Part shown: one piece after another, positions 1-7,829 of the stretch
Numbering within the stretch: the first letter of the stretch is position 1
Layout of the letters: every line of letters begins with the position of its first letter
From: Planctomycetaceae bacterium
GTDB lineage: Bacteria > Planctomycetota > Planctomycetia > Pirellulales > Pirellulaceae
Assembly (NCBI GenBank): GCA_024638965.1
Contig: JAHEJI010000031.1
Span: forward strand, 1 to 36,585
Reading direction: 5' to 3'
Length of the DNA: 36,585 nt
Translations under genes and position numbers: made by a program
Notes under the pieces: generated by a model
Database searches by the model: none
What the model was told of the DNA's origin: nothing
The model's input: only the letters and a program-made list of their open reading frames with translations

Positions 1-1
1 A

Positions 2-394
2 TTGCGACTTCAGGAAACCGTTCGCAATGTTCCCGCATCGGATCATGTGATTCGGTACGCGCTTTCGTTAGTCCGACAAACGCGGATTGGTTCAGCAGGC
101 GTTCCCCCGTTTGTCGAAGAGGCCGTCAACTGGGGCGCAGGGCCACGAGCCGTGCAATTCCTGGTGCTGGGCGGAAAAACGCGAGCCCTCCTTCACGGAC
201 GAACACACGTGACAACGGACGATATCAAGGCCTTGGCGCACCCAGTCATGAGACACCGAATCGCGATCAACTTTGCCGCCCAGAGCGACGGTTTGTCGTC
301 CGACGACGTGATCCAGCAGTTAATCGACAACACTCCTTCTAAAGAAGACGAACTTTCAAGCGATGCCCGATTCCAAAAGATTTTTGCATCCTGA
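2..394 (+). CDS. MoxR-family AAA+ ATPase, C-terminal part (5' truncated by window edge)
   Basis: Only the last ~130 residues lie in the window and the frame is open to the left edge, so the TTG at position 2 is not a real start. The visible part is the helical lid domain of MoxR ATPases. It has the 'GAGPRA' sensor-2 type motif, whose Arg contacts nucleotide in the family, then '[12 protein letters not shown]' and 'HPVMRHRI', all typical of MoxR C-termini. The Walker A and B motifs must lie outside. MoxR ATPases are thought to act as chaperones that insert cofactors or remodel VWA-domain partners, and the following genes encode exactly such partners. The stop codon overlaps the DUF58 start by 32 bp, which suggests translational coupling. 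Confidence 0.93.
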   Translation: MRLQETVRNVPASDHVIRYALSLVRQTRIGSAGVPPFVEEAVNWGAGPRAVQFLVLGGKTRALLHGRTHVTTDDIKALAHPVMRHRIAINFAAQSDGLSSDDVIQQLIDNTPSKEDELSSDARFQKIFAS

Positions 395-1265
395 AGCGAT
401 CAAACGAATTTCGCGACTGGATCTGCGGGCTCAGCATATTGTCGAAGGTTTTCTTTCGGGAATGCATCGCAGTCCCTATTTTGGCCAGTCTGTGGAATTT
501 CTTCAGCATCGTGAATACGTCCCCGGCGACGACTTGCGGCATGTCGATTGGCAGGTGTGGGCGAGGCAGGACAGGCTGTATGTCAAACAGTTCGAAGAAG
601 ACACCAATATGCGGTGTTACTTGCTGACGGATGTTTCCAACAGTATGAAATACGGCCGGGGTCCGTTGAACAAATACGAATACGCGTCGACGATCGCCGC
701 GTCGCTGGCGTTTCTGATACTCAAAAATCAGGACGCGGTGGGTTGCATGACGTTCGACGACCAAGTTCGTGCCCGCGTCCCGGTAAGCAGTCAGAGGAAG
801 CATCTTAACGCGATTATTCAAAGTCTTGATATCAATCGCCCTGCCGACAAGACGAACCTGCATGACATTTTTCGCAAGGCGGCCGAGATCTTTCCAAAAC
901 GGGGAATGATGATTGTTGTTTCCGACTTGTTTGCGGACGTCGAGCAAACGCTGCGAGGGTTGAGAATTCTTCGGCAGCGCGGCCACGATGTTTTGCTTTT
1001 CCATGTGATGGATGACGATGAATTGGACTTTCCATTTGCCGGGCCAACTCGGTTTGACGACCTTGAATCAAATTCGCACCTGAACTGCAATCCCAAAGCC
1101 CTTCGTGATGGTTACCTGGAGGCCTTGCAGGAATTCCTTCTCGACGTCAAGCACGGTGCAGCTCAAAGCGCGGTCGATTATGCGCTAACCCGGACCAGCG
1201 ATCCGCTCGATGCGGTGCTGGCCCAATTCCTGAGCCGACGAATGTCCCGACTGAGGAACAAGTAG
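363..1265 (+). CDS. DUF58 domain protein with VWA-like fold
   Basis: The 300-residue protein has the DUF58 signature '[14 protein letters not shown]' at about residues 50-63, followed by '[10 protein letters not shown]'. A VWA-type metal-ion site (MIDAS, DxSxS) is present as 'DVSNS' at 90-94, and the conserved strand 'MMIVVSD' is at 182-188. It has no signal peptide or membrane segment, so it should be cytoplasmic. DUF58 proteins are regular partners of MoxR ATPases. The ATG at 363 lies inside the end of the MoxR gene. No strong Shine-Dalgarno sequence is visible, which fits coupled translation. The length and N-terminus match the family. The BatA-like gene follows after 5 nt. Its biochemical function is unknown across the family. 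Confidence 0.93.
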   Translation: MPDSKRFLHPEAIKRISRLDLRAQHIVEGFLSGMHRSPYFGQSVEFLQHREYVPGDDLRHVDWQVWARQDRLYVKQFEEDTNMRCYLLTDVSNSMKYGRGPLNKYEYASTIAASLAFLILKNQDAVGCMTFDDQVRARVPVSSQRKHLNAIIQSLDINRPADKTNLHDIFRKAAEIFPKRGMMIVVSDLFADVEQTLRGLRILRQRGHDVLLFHVMDDDELDFPFAGPTRFDDLESNSHLNCNPKALRDGYLEALQEFLLDVKHGAAQSAVDYALTRTSDPLDAVLAQFLSRRMSRLRNK

Positions 1266-1270
1266 CGCCA

Positions 1271-3679
1271 ATGTTTGAGAACCTCTTTTCGCCATCACCC
1301 CAGATTTGGACCGCTCTTATCGGCGGCCTGGTCGCGCTGCCCATTTTGATCCACTTGATCAATTTGATGCGGCACCAGAAAGTTGAATGGGCGGCGATGG
1401 AATTTCTCCTGAAAAGTTACAGGAAGAATCGCAATTGGGTGTGGTTGAAACAACTGCTGTTGCTGCTTTCACGCATCGCCGTGTTGCTTCTGGCGTTATT
1501 CATGCTGGCCCAAATTGGCTGCAATGAAAATCGAATCGCAGCCCTGCTCGGTAGCGAGACGACTCATCATTATGTTCTTCTCGATGACAGTTTTTCGATG
1601 AGTGATCGAAGCACGGATGGCACGGCGTTTGACCGAGCACTCGCTACCCTCTCCCTGATTGCGTCGAGGGCAAAGAACCGCCAAAACCAGAAGTTTACGC
1701 TGATGAGATTTTCTCGCGCCCGCACGGTGAAAACCTCCAATGGCCAAAACGAATTGGCTTCGTCTTTCGCGGACCTCAACGGTGAACTCGTCGATAACCA
1801 GTTCGCACAGCTGCTTGAAGATACAAAACAGAGAATGCAAGTTTCCAATCTTGCAGTTGATGTCCACGATACGTTGAACGCCGCGGCGCAACTGATCGGC
1901 CAACGCAACGATGAAAACGCAATCATCTACATTCTTTCTGATTTTAGAACAAAAGATTGGAATAATCCCGAACGCATCGATCAACAGCTGGCTGAAATCA
2001 GCCACACCGGCGCGGCAACTGAACTGATTAACTGTGTCAAAACAGAACGACCCAATTTGACGATTACAGAACTCGGTCCGTCGGGAAGTGTTCGCGTCGC
2101 TGGTACACCGCTGATGATGAAGCTCACCGTCAAAAATGCTTCTCAATATCCGGCCGAAAAAATTCAAATCCGCCTTGAAACCCACACGTTCGACGATGTC
2201 CTTGCAGACAGTCAGAGTCCCGAGTCCTTTGAACCGAATGTGGTCGAGTTACCGACCGTGTTCATCGAAAAAATTGCAGCTGGCCAGACCGAGTCCCGGG
2301 AATTCCCCGTCTTTTTCAATAACACCGGACAACACGTGATCAAAGCGATGTTGAAAAACGATGCCATCCAGATCGACAATTCGCACTGGAACGTCACAAC
2401 GGTTTCACCCTCAGCAAAAGTATTGCTTGTCGACGACCAGGATCAGTTACAGGGCAGGTTCCTGGCGCTCGCAATCAACCCTGGTGGCATGACAGGGCTG
2501 GCCCCAGAGTTTCAGACAAAAGACTTTCTTCGTGACGCATCGAGCGAACAGCTACAAGACTACGATGTTATCTATCTGTTGGACATCGATCGACTCGACG
2601 AAGCCGGTGTCAAGAATCTCGAATCTTACGCCAGGTCAGGTGGCGGAGTCGGCTTCTTCCTTGGACCAAATACGAATATCGCATTTTACAACAACCAACT
2701 CTATCGCAACGGACAAGGCGTATTTCCTTTGCCGCTGGACAAGGCAATAGATATCCCCGAACTGATCGAAGAGCGTATCCCGGATATAGCTCCCGAGGAC
2801 CATCCGATTTTTCCAGCCGGAATGAAAAATCCGCTTCTGGACCTGGTCCAAATCAAACGAATTATCCAACCCCCCGTCGAATGGCTGTCCCGAAAACGGG
2901 GAGAAACCACCGTGGCGGCGACCGTCCGCGGCATTCAAACGTGGCCCCTGATCGTGCAACACCGATTCGGTCAAGGAAATGTCGTCGCCATCCTTTCGAC
3001 CGCCGGACCGCAGTGGAACAACTGGAGCCGCAATGGGACTTTTCCGCCAAGCATGCTGTTGATCGAAGACCTCCTTGCCAAGGGACGCTACGCACAGTCG
3101 ACGAATCTCGTCGGAATTCCGATTCAAATCTCGGCTGAACCCGCGGACTTTGGCCCGGATGCGACTCTGGTCGTTCCAGGCGTTAACTTGACTGCGAATG
3201 ATAGCGCCCCTCGATTCGCAATCAAACGCAAAATGCAGATCGACGAGACGTCTCAGAAATATGAAATCGAACTCGGTCGGTCCGGCAAGCTGGGCCATTC
3301 CTCGGACATGGCCACGCCTGGAATTTATGACGTTTGGCTACAAAAGACCGACTCGCAGTTAATCGCCCAACGATTTGCCCTAAATCCTGATCCGCGCGAA
3401 AGCGCCATGGCGATCATCAATCAACAGTCCATGCTCGCTTCGCTGGAAAAGTCAAAGCCTACATTTATCAGCTGGGATCAGTTCAATCCGGCTCCGCAAC
3501 AACAATCCACGTCATCCGTTACGAAGCTTTTGTTGTTGCTCCTGATTGGGCTACTCGTCATGGAGCAACTGTTTGCCTATTCGGTGAGTTACCACGCAAA
3601 AACCAGCGTGTTTGAGAATCAAAAAAGTCAGCTTGGAACATCGTTACGTAAGGGTCAACAACAGCAAACAATGTCGTGA
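1271..3679 (+). CDS. BatA-like membrane protein with VWA domain
   Basis: This 802-residue membrane protein begins with the BatA N-terminal domain: a membrane helix at about 11-31, the 'IHLINL..HQKVEWAAMEFL' motif, and a second helix at about 58-82. A VWA domain follows with the MIDAS motif 'DDSFS' near residue 105 and 'IYILSDF' further on. The middle looks like beta-rich repeats and a glutamine-amidotransferase-like fold ('DVIYLLDIDRL', 'GGGVGFFLGP'). A C-terminal helix ('LLLLLLIGLLVMEQ') anchors the end, so most of the protein should face the periplasm. It starts 5 nt after DUF58, with GAGGAA about 12 nt upstream. BatA relatives are linked to aerotolerance in Bacteroides and Leptospira. Here the role is probably envelope assembly, which is inference. 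Confidence 0.88.
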   Translation: MFENLFSPSPQIWTALIGGLVALPILIHLINLMRHQKVEWAAMEFLLKSYRKNRNWVWLKQLLLLLSRIAVLLLALFMLAQIGCNENRIAALLGSETTHHYVLLDDSFSMSDRSTDGTAFDRALATLSLIASRAKNRQNQKFTLMRFSRARTVKTSNGQNELASSFADLNGELVDNQFAQLLEDTKQRMQVSNLAVDVHDTLNAAAQLIGQRNDENAIIYILSDFRTKDWNNPERIDQQLAEISHTGAATELINCVKTERPNLTITELGPSGSVRVAGTPLMMKLTVKNASQYPAEKIQIRLETHTFDDVLADSQSPESFEPNVVELPTVFIEKIAAGQTESREFPVFFNNTGQHVIKAMLKNDAIQIDNSHWNVTTVSPSAKVLLVDDQDQLQGRFLALAINPGGMTGLAPEFQTKDFLRDASSEQLQDYDVIYLLDIDRLDEAGVKNLESYARSGGGVGFFLGPNTNIAFYNNQLYRNGQGVFPLPLDKAIDIPELIEERIPDIAPEDHPIFPAGMKNPLLDLVQIKRIIQPPVEWLSRKRGETTVAATVRGIQTWPLIVQHRFGQGNVVAILSTAGPQWNNWSRNGTFPPSMLLIEDLLAKGRYAQSTNLVGIPIQISAEPADFGPDATLVVPGVNLTANDSAPRFAIKRKMQIDETSQKYEIELGRSGKLGHSSDMATPGIYDVWLQKTDSQLIAQRFALNPDPRESAMAIINQQSMLASLEKSKPTFISWDQFNPAPQQQSTSSVTKLLLLLLIGLLVMEQLFAYSVSYHAKTSVFENQKSQLGTSLRKGQQQQTMS

Positions 3680-3747
3680 GGCTTAAAAACAGCGAGATAC
3701 GTACGAGCAAAACATCATCCGTTACTGAAGTTGTGAGACATCAGAAA

Positions 3748-3832
3748 AGGCCGGAACAAGCGCAGCGCAGTTCCGGCAAGGCCTTGCAAATTCATCTGAG
3801 TTGCCGGAACTGCGCGGGGCTTGTTCCGGCCT
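3748..3832. repeat. Long intergenic palindrome (32-bp arms, 21-nt loop)
   Basis: The arms are 3748-3779 and 3801-3832. They are reverse complements at 30 of 32 positions and are separated by a 21-nt loop. The arms are GC-rich around 'GGCCGGAAC' and 'GTTCCGGCC'. There is no T-tract on either side, so this is not a standard intrinsic terminator. It sits in the 199-bp gap between two otherwise co-directional VWA genes. It could be a REP/MITE-like mobile palindrome or an RNA hairpin that tunes downstream expression. Confidence 0.85.
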
Positions 3833-3878
3833 GCAAAATTCGACAACCGCCGTTAACGAATTCTAAACCCTAAACAAC

Positions 3879-6644
3879 ATGATTCCGCCAACTCAACGTA
3901 CTTTTTACGACCTGCAGCCGATTCTGCCGCTCAATGAGTGGTGGCAAATGTCGCTGTTCGTGTTGACGGTTTTCTTGTTAGTGTCGTTTGTGGTTTGGAT
4001 GTATCGGAGTGACGCGATTGAACTGCCGCGTGGCACCGCGTTCCTATTGACCGTCCTCCGCATTCTCGTCTTACTTTTTGTTCTAATTTTTGTGCTCAAC
4101 CCCCAACTACGAAGCGAGACCCGGTTTAACAAGAGTTCCAAGCTTGCGATCTTGGTCGATACCAGTTTGAGCATGGGCTTGAAAGATGAAGCTCGAGTCA
4201 GCGTTGATGCTGATTCGCGTCCACGCCGAATGGACGCAGTCGTTTCGTCCTTGAGTTCTCAACCCACGATATCCGCTTTACGCAGAGACCATGACATTAC
4301 GTTCTATCGTTTCAGCGAAGCTGCCCAACCAGACGAGATCACCACGTTCAATAAAACAACTGATACCGCCGATCAAGTTGCGTCGCCTCAAGACCCGACA
4401 ATCCAACATCGCCAGCAAATGCAACGTTCGAGAAACATCGGATTTGTTGCGATTTGTTTGTTCGTTTTGGCGGTTGCGTTTGCAATTAGCTGGTTAATCA
4501 CCTGGTCAAATGGCGAGCAAAAGGAGCGAGCCGCGTGGCTTTCCGCAACTAGCGTGTTAGTCATCATCGCAGGCGTGGCGCTATTATCGCTTGCAGATCT
4601 CAACACACCGGAGGCAGATTTAGCGCAGTCCTTGGGTTGGAAGAATCCGGACGTCCCGGCTGACTTGCCGCTGTCGCAAACTTCCGAGTCCTCGATGATG
4701 CCTGTGACCGATTCAACCAGTTTCGACTGGAAAGCATCACTTACACCAAAAGGCACTTCGACCAGACTGGGCAATGCCATTCAAAATATTGTAAACAAGG
4801 AACGCGGCGGTCCAATCGCAGGAATTGTTGTAATCACGGACGGACGCAGCAACACGGGCACGGAACCTTCGCGAGCCATCGCTTCCGCAGCCAACGCGGG
4901 AATTCCGATTTTCCCGGTCGGCATCGGTAGCACCGAGACACCGAAAAATGTTCAAGTCGCCGACATTCAAGCCCCACCGAGAGTTTTTCCAGGCGACAAA
5001 TTTCAAATCAAAGGATTGGTTCAAGCCTTTGGACTCGAAGGAAAGACCATTCGAGTTGATTTGATTTCCGTCGACGAAAAGGAAACGGAAGCTGAAATGC
5101 TGGAAGACGAAACGACAGTCCGACTAGCTGCTGACGGTCAATCGACTCCGGTTGAATTCGAAGTTACAAGGGAGGAACAAGGCAAACGAAGATACGTCAT
5201 TCGAACTGCGCAGGTTGAAGGCGACTTTGACCCTCGCGACGATCAACGGGGCGCAACCGTCGAGATTGTGGATCGGTTAACAAAAGTCCTTTTGATTGCG
5301 GGTGGTCCAACTCGCGAGTTTCGTTTTTTGCGCAACCAACTTTTTCGTGACAAAGACGTTGACCTGCATGTCTGGTTACAAACTGCAAAGAAAGGAGCCG
5401 ATCAGGAAGCGGACGAAATGCTGTTCGAGTTTCCTCAGTCGCGCGAACGCATGTTCAGTTACGATTGCATTATCGCCTTCGATCCCGATTGGCGCGATCT
5501 CGACGCCGGACAGGCGGCCTTGCTGGAAAGGTGGGTCGCCGAGAAGGCAGGTGGGCTGGTGGCGGTTGCCGGCCCCGTCCACATGCCCGAGTGGACCCGT
5601 CGACCTCGAGGTGACGAGACGATTGACAAAATCCGCAGGCTGTATCCGGTTTCCTTTTACAGCCAGGGTTCAGCCATCTTGAAGCTCGGTCGATTCGGCG
5701 GCATCAAGGCGTTTCCACTTGAATTCACACGCGAAGGCCGCGCAGCGGAATATCTGTGGCTGGGCGATTCCAGCGCTGATAGTCAGTCGATCTGGGCACA
5801 ATTTGACGGCGTATTTGGTTACTACGCCGTGAATGAAGCGAAACCGGGCGCTGATATTCTGGCCAATTTCGCCGATCCGAATACGCTGATTGATGATCGA
5901 CTTCCAATCTATCTCGCGAGTCATTTTTACGGCGCGGGACGGGTGTTTTTTCAGGCGAGCGGCGAGATGTGGCGAGTACGGCGACTGGACGTGGAATATT
6001 TCCAGAATTATTACCTGAAATTACTCCGATGGGTGTCACAGGGTCGCTTGTTACGAGATTCGACTCGAGGCGTATTGTTAACCGATCGCGAACGCTGCTG
6101 GATGGGTGATCAGATTGTCGTTCAGGCGATTTTACGCGACAATCAAGATGCCCCGCTTATGCGGCCCAGAGTCGATTCGGTAATTTTGCGTCCAGATGGA
6201 TCAACGGAGACACTTGAACTCCGCAGCAACAAAGACTCCGTGCGCCCCGGCACTTTCACTGGCCAGTTTTCTGCAAATCTGGAAGGCGAATATCGAATCA
6301 GCTTGCCGATTCCGGACAGTCCCGATTTTGAAACCTTGACAACTCAAATTCAGTCCAACATTCCTGACCTGGAAAAAGAGCGTCCGCAGCGTAACGATGA
6401 ACTGCTCAGCGAAATTGCGGATAAGACTCAGGGCCATTATTACGTAGGCATGTCCGCATTCGATATCGAAATCGAAAACCCACTCTCGCCCACGCAATTA
6501 ATTCAACCGCAAGATCAGGAGACGTTGCTTCCGGGCACGCCCGACCGAAATTTTCAGCGGCGGCTGATGATGTGGCTTCTGATCCTGATCGTTTTGTGTT
6601 TGGCGCAAGAATGGACGTTCAGACGTCTGCATAAGTTGGCATAG
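3879..6644 (+). CDS. VWA-domain membrane protein with glutamine-amidotransferase-like region; VWA domain interrupted by two TM helices
   Basis: The 921-residue protein has two N-terminal membrane helices (about 22-42 and 54-74) and then the start of a VWA domain with MIDAS motif 'DTSLS' at 94-98. A second hydrophobic pair (about 187-207 and 219-239) follows. The rest of the VWA domain resumes with 'GIVVITDGRSNTG' around 314-327 and 'IPIFPVGIG'. The central part ('KVLLIAGGPTREFRFLR') resembles the amidotransferase-like fold seen in planctomycete VWA proteins. A last helix lies near residues 895-912. The protein is probably an inner-membrane scaffold whose bulk is periplasmic. It follows the BatA-like gene across a 199-bp gap holding a large palindrome, so it may be a separately tuned part of the same cluster. 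Confidence 0.88.
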   Translation: MIPPTQRTFYDLQPILPLNEWWQMSLFVLTVFLLVSFVVWMYRSDAIELPRGTAFLLTVLRILVLLFVLIFVLNPQLRSETRFNKSSKLAILVDTSLSMGLKDEARVSVDADSRPRRMDAVVSSLSSQPTISALRRDHDITFYRFSEAAQPDEITTFNKTTDTADQVASPQDPTIQHRQQMQRSRNIGFVAICLFVLAVAFAISWLITWSNGEQKERAAWLSATSVLVIIAGVALLSLADLNTPEADLAQSLGWKNPDVPADLPLSQTSESSMMPVTDSTSFDWKASLTPKGTSTRLGNAIQNIVNKERGGPIAGIVVITDGRSNTGTEPSRAIASAANAGIPIFPVGIGSTETPKNVQVADIQAPPRVFPGDKFQIKGLVQAFGLEGKTIRVDLISVDEKETEAEMLEDETTVRLAADGQSTPVEFEVTREEQGKRRYVIRTAQVEGDFDPRDDQRGATVEIVDRLTKVLLIAGGPTREFRFLRNQLFRDKDVDLHVWLQTAKKGADQEADEMLFEFPQSRERMFSYDCIIAFDPDWRDLDAGQAALLERWVAEKAGGLVAVAGPVHMPEWTRRPRGDETIDKIRRLYPVSFYSQGSAILKLGRFGGIKAFPLEFTREGRAAEYLWLGDSSADSQSIWAQFDGVFGYYAVNEAKPGADILANFADPNTLIDDRLPIYLASHFYGAGRVFFQASGEMWRVRRLDVEYFQNYYLKLLRWVSQGRLLRDSTRGVLLTDRERCWMGDQIVVQAILRDNQDAPLMRPRVDSVILRPDGSTETLELRSNKDSVRPGTFTGQFSANLEGEYRISLPIPDSPDFETLTTQIQSNIPDLEKERPQRNDELLSEIADKTQGHYYVGMSAFDIEIENPLSPTQLIQPQDQETLLPGTPDRNFQRRLMMWLLILIVLCLAQEWTFRRLHKLA

Positions 6645-6808
6645 TGGCGTTCGGATTAACATTGATTCTTACTCGTCTGCATTTGTGTCGATTTGAACCA
6701 ATACCGCTCAAAGAAACGGGAAATTGGCCAGAGTCATTCTCTGGAGAGCCTAACTAAGCGACCGAAGAATCTAGTGCAAAAACACGATGTTGGGGGCACG
6801 CAGCTGTG

Positions 6809-6869
6809 AGCGGCAAGGCGCTAGCCACCGGTTCGATGCAGACAAACCGGCGGCTGGCGCCTTACCGCC
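6809..6869. repeat. Intergenic palindrome (25-bp arms, 11-nt loop)
   Basis: Arms 6809-6833 and 6845-6869 are reverse complements at 21 of 25 positions, with an 11-nt loop. One mismatch is a U-G wobble in + strand RNA. The hairpin lies about 165 nt after a stop codon and lacks a T-tract, so a REP-like repeat is more likely than a terminator. The sequence differs from the 3748 palindrome. It sits in the gene-free stretch 6645-7195, which otherwise holds only the MITE-like element at 7022-7103. Confidence 0.75.
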
Positions 6870-7021
6870 CATAGAAAGTGGCGCTGTCCAAATAAATCCT
6901 TTTCAAAGTTAAAGCTGGAAACCGATTTCCATCCCCACGCGACTAAGCTTAAACGAGTTGCTATGATGTTCATTCACTGACTTCGCACACTAGAGCATTT
7001 CATAACTTGGTTTCGGCCTCT

Positions 7022-7103
7022 GTAATTCTGAAGGAGCTTGCGACTGAATAGTCTCTCGCTGGTTCACGGAGATCCTTCACCTCGTGCCTCGGTTCAGAAT
7101 GAC
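7022..7103 (-). repeat. MITE-like dispersed repeat, copy 1 (~82 bp)
   Basis: The element is bounded by imperfect inverted repeats: 'GTAATTCTGAA' on the left and 'TTCAGAATGAC' on the right. Read on the minus strand it begins GTCATTCTGAACCGAG, followed by GAGGTGAAGGATCTC. This matches the start of the element at 14760-14846 (GTCATCCTGAACCGAG, then GAGGTGCAGGATCTC). Two similar-size copies in opposite orientation within 8 kb indicate a dispersed non-coding repeat. No transposase is adjacent. Confidence 0.75.
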
Positions 7104-7195
7104 ACAAGTGCAAATCAATTTGGAACTGCTTTAGTCCGATCCGTGTTGATGACCGTTTGTGCCGATTCTGATCGACAAGAAAAACGAGAAAACTG

Positions 7196-7606
7196 TTGAG
7201 TGATAATCCCTACGAAGCGCCCAAGTCAAGTTCTCAAGCAGTGATTGGTGTCTTGAGTGGAAAACGAGAAGATTTGCGAAGCGTGGCTACCTACCAAAAA
7301 GGTATCATCATTTGCATCGCGATCTATCTCATTTCGGTGATTGCCCAGTTCGCGGTTCCAATCGAGTTCCGCTTGTTTGTTCGTCTGGGTGTGATGTTTG
7401 TCGGGCTTATCGGTGCCGTTTTTGTATTTTTGCTGGCAATCAAAGTTTACGGAACTGCTCTCGGGATTCTGTATGGAATTCTGTGTTTGATACCCTGCAT
7501 CGGACTAATCGTGCTTTTGATTGTCAACGGCAGGGCAACAAACATAATGAAGCAGAATGGAATCAAGGTTGGATTGCTTGGAGCCAATCTGTCCGATATT
7601 AGCTGA
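7196..7606 (+). CDS. Small planctomycete-type membrane protein ('NPYEAP' N-terminus)
   Basis: The 136-residue protein starts with TTG; the first residues 'MSDNPYEAP' match an N-terminal motif common in small planctomycete membrane proteins, which supports this start over internal codons. Three hydrophobic helices are visible at about 36-54, 61-83 and 88-110. The C-terminus 'IKVGLLGANL' is also familiar from that group. The function is unknown. It sits between the VWA gene and the DUF4175-like gene, with a 550-bp gap upstream, so it is probably transcribed from its own promoter rather than as a core part of the cluster. Confidence 0.82.
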   Translation: MSDNPYEAPKSSSQAVIGVLSGKREDLRSVATYQKGIIICIAIYLISVIAQFAVPIEFRLFVRLGVMFVGLIGAVFVFLLAIKVYGTALGILYGILCLIPCIGLIVLLIVNGRATNIMKQNGIKVGLLGANLSDIS

Positions 7607-7829
7607 ACTTGTTTCAATTAGCAAAGCGCTATGCCCTGCCGCATACCGTCGCACGCTTAATTGCATTTTGGGAAGTTCAGACGACAAAAGACGGTCAAGA
7701 GTGGAGGTCGAGGCCATCCAGCTTTCGAATCGACTCATAGGCATCACACAATGGGTTAACGCTCATTTCCCAATATTCGGTATAATGCAAGAAGCCCTGT
7801 AACAATTGCCGAAATCAAAATCCTGGAAA

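Noticed and set aside
1496-2185. 229-codon - strand frame opposite the BatA-like gene
   Set aside because: The opposite strand encodes the clear VWA domain; the antisense product has no motif.
3676-3873. 65-codon frame across the 3748 palindrome
   Set aside because: It is made mostly of the palindrome and overlaps the preceding stop; no motif.
6809-6869. Palindrome as intrinsic terminator of the VWA gene
   Set aside because: There is no T-run on either strand next to it and it lies about 165 nt after the stop codon.
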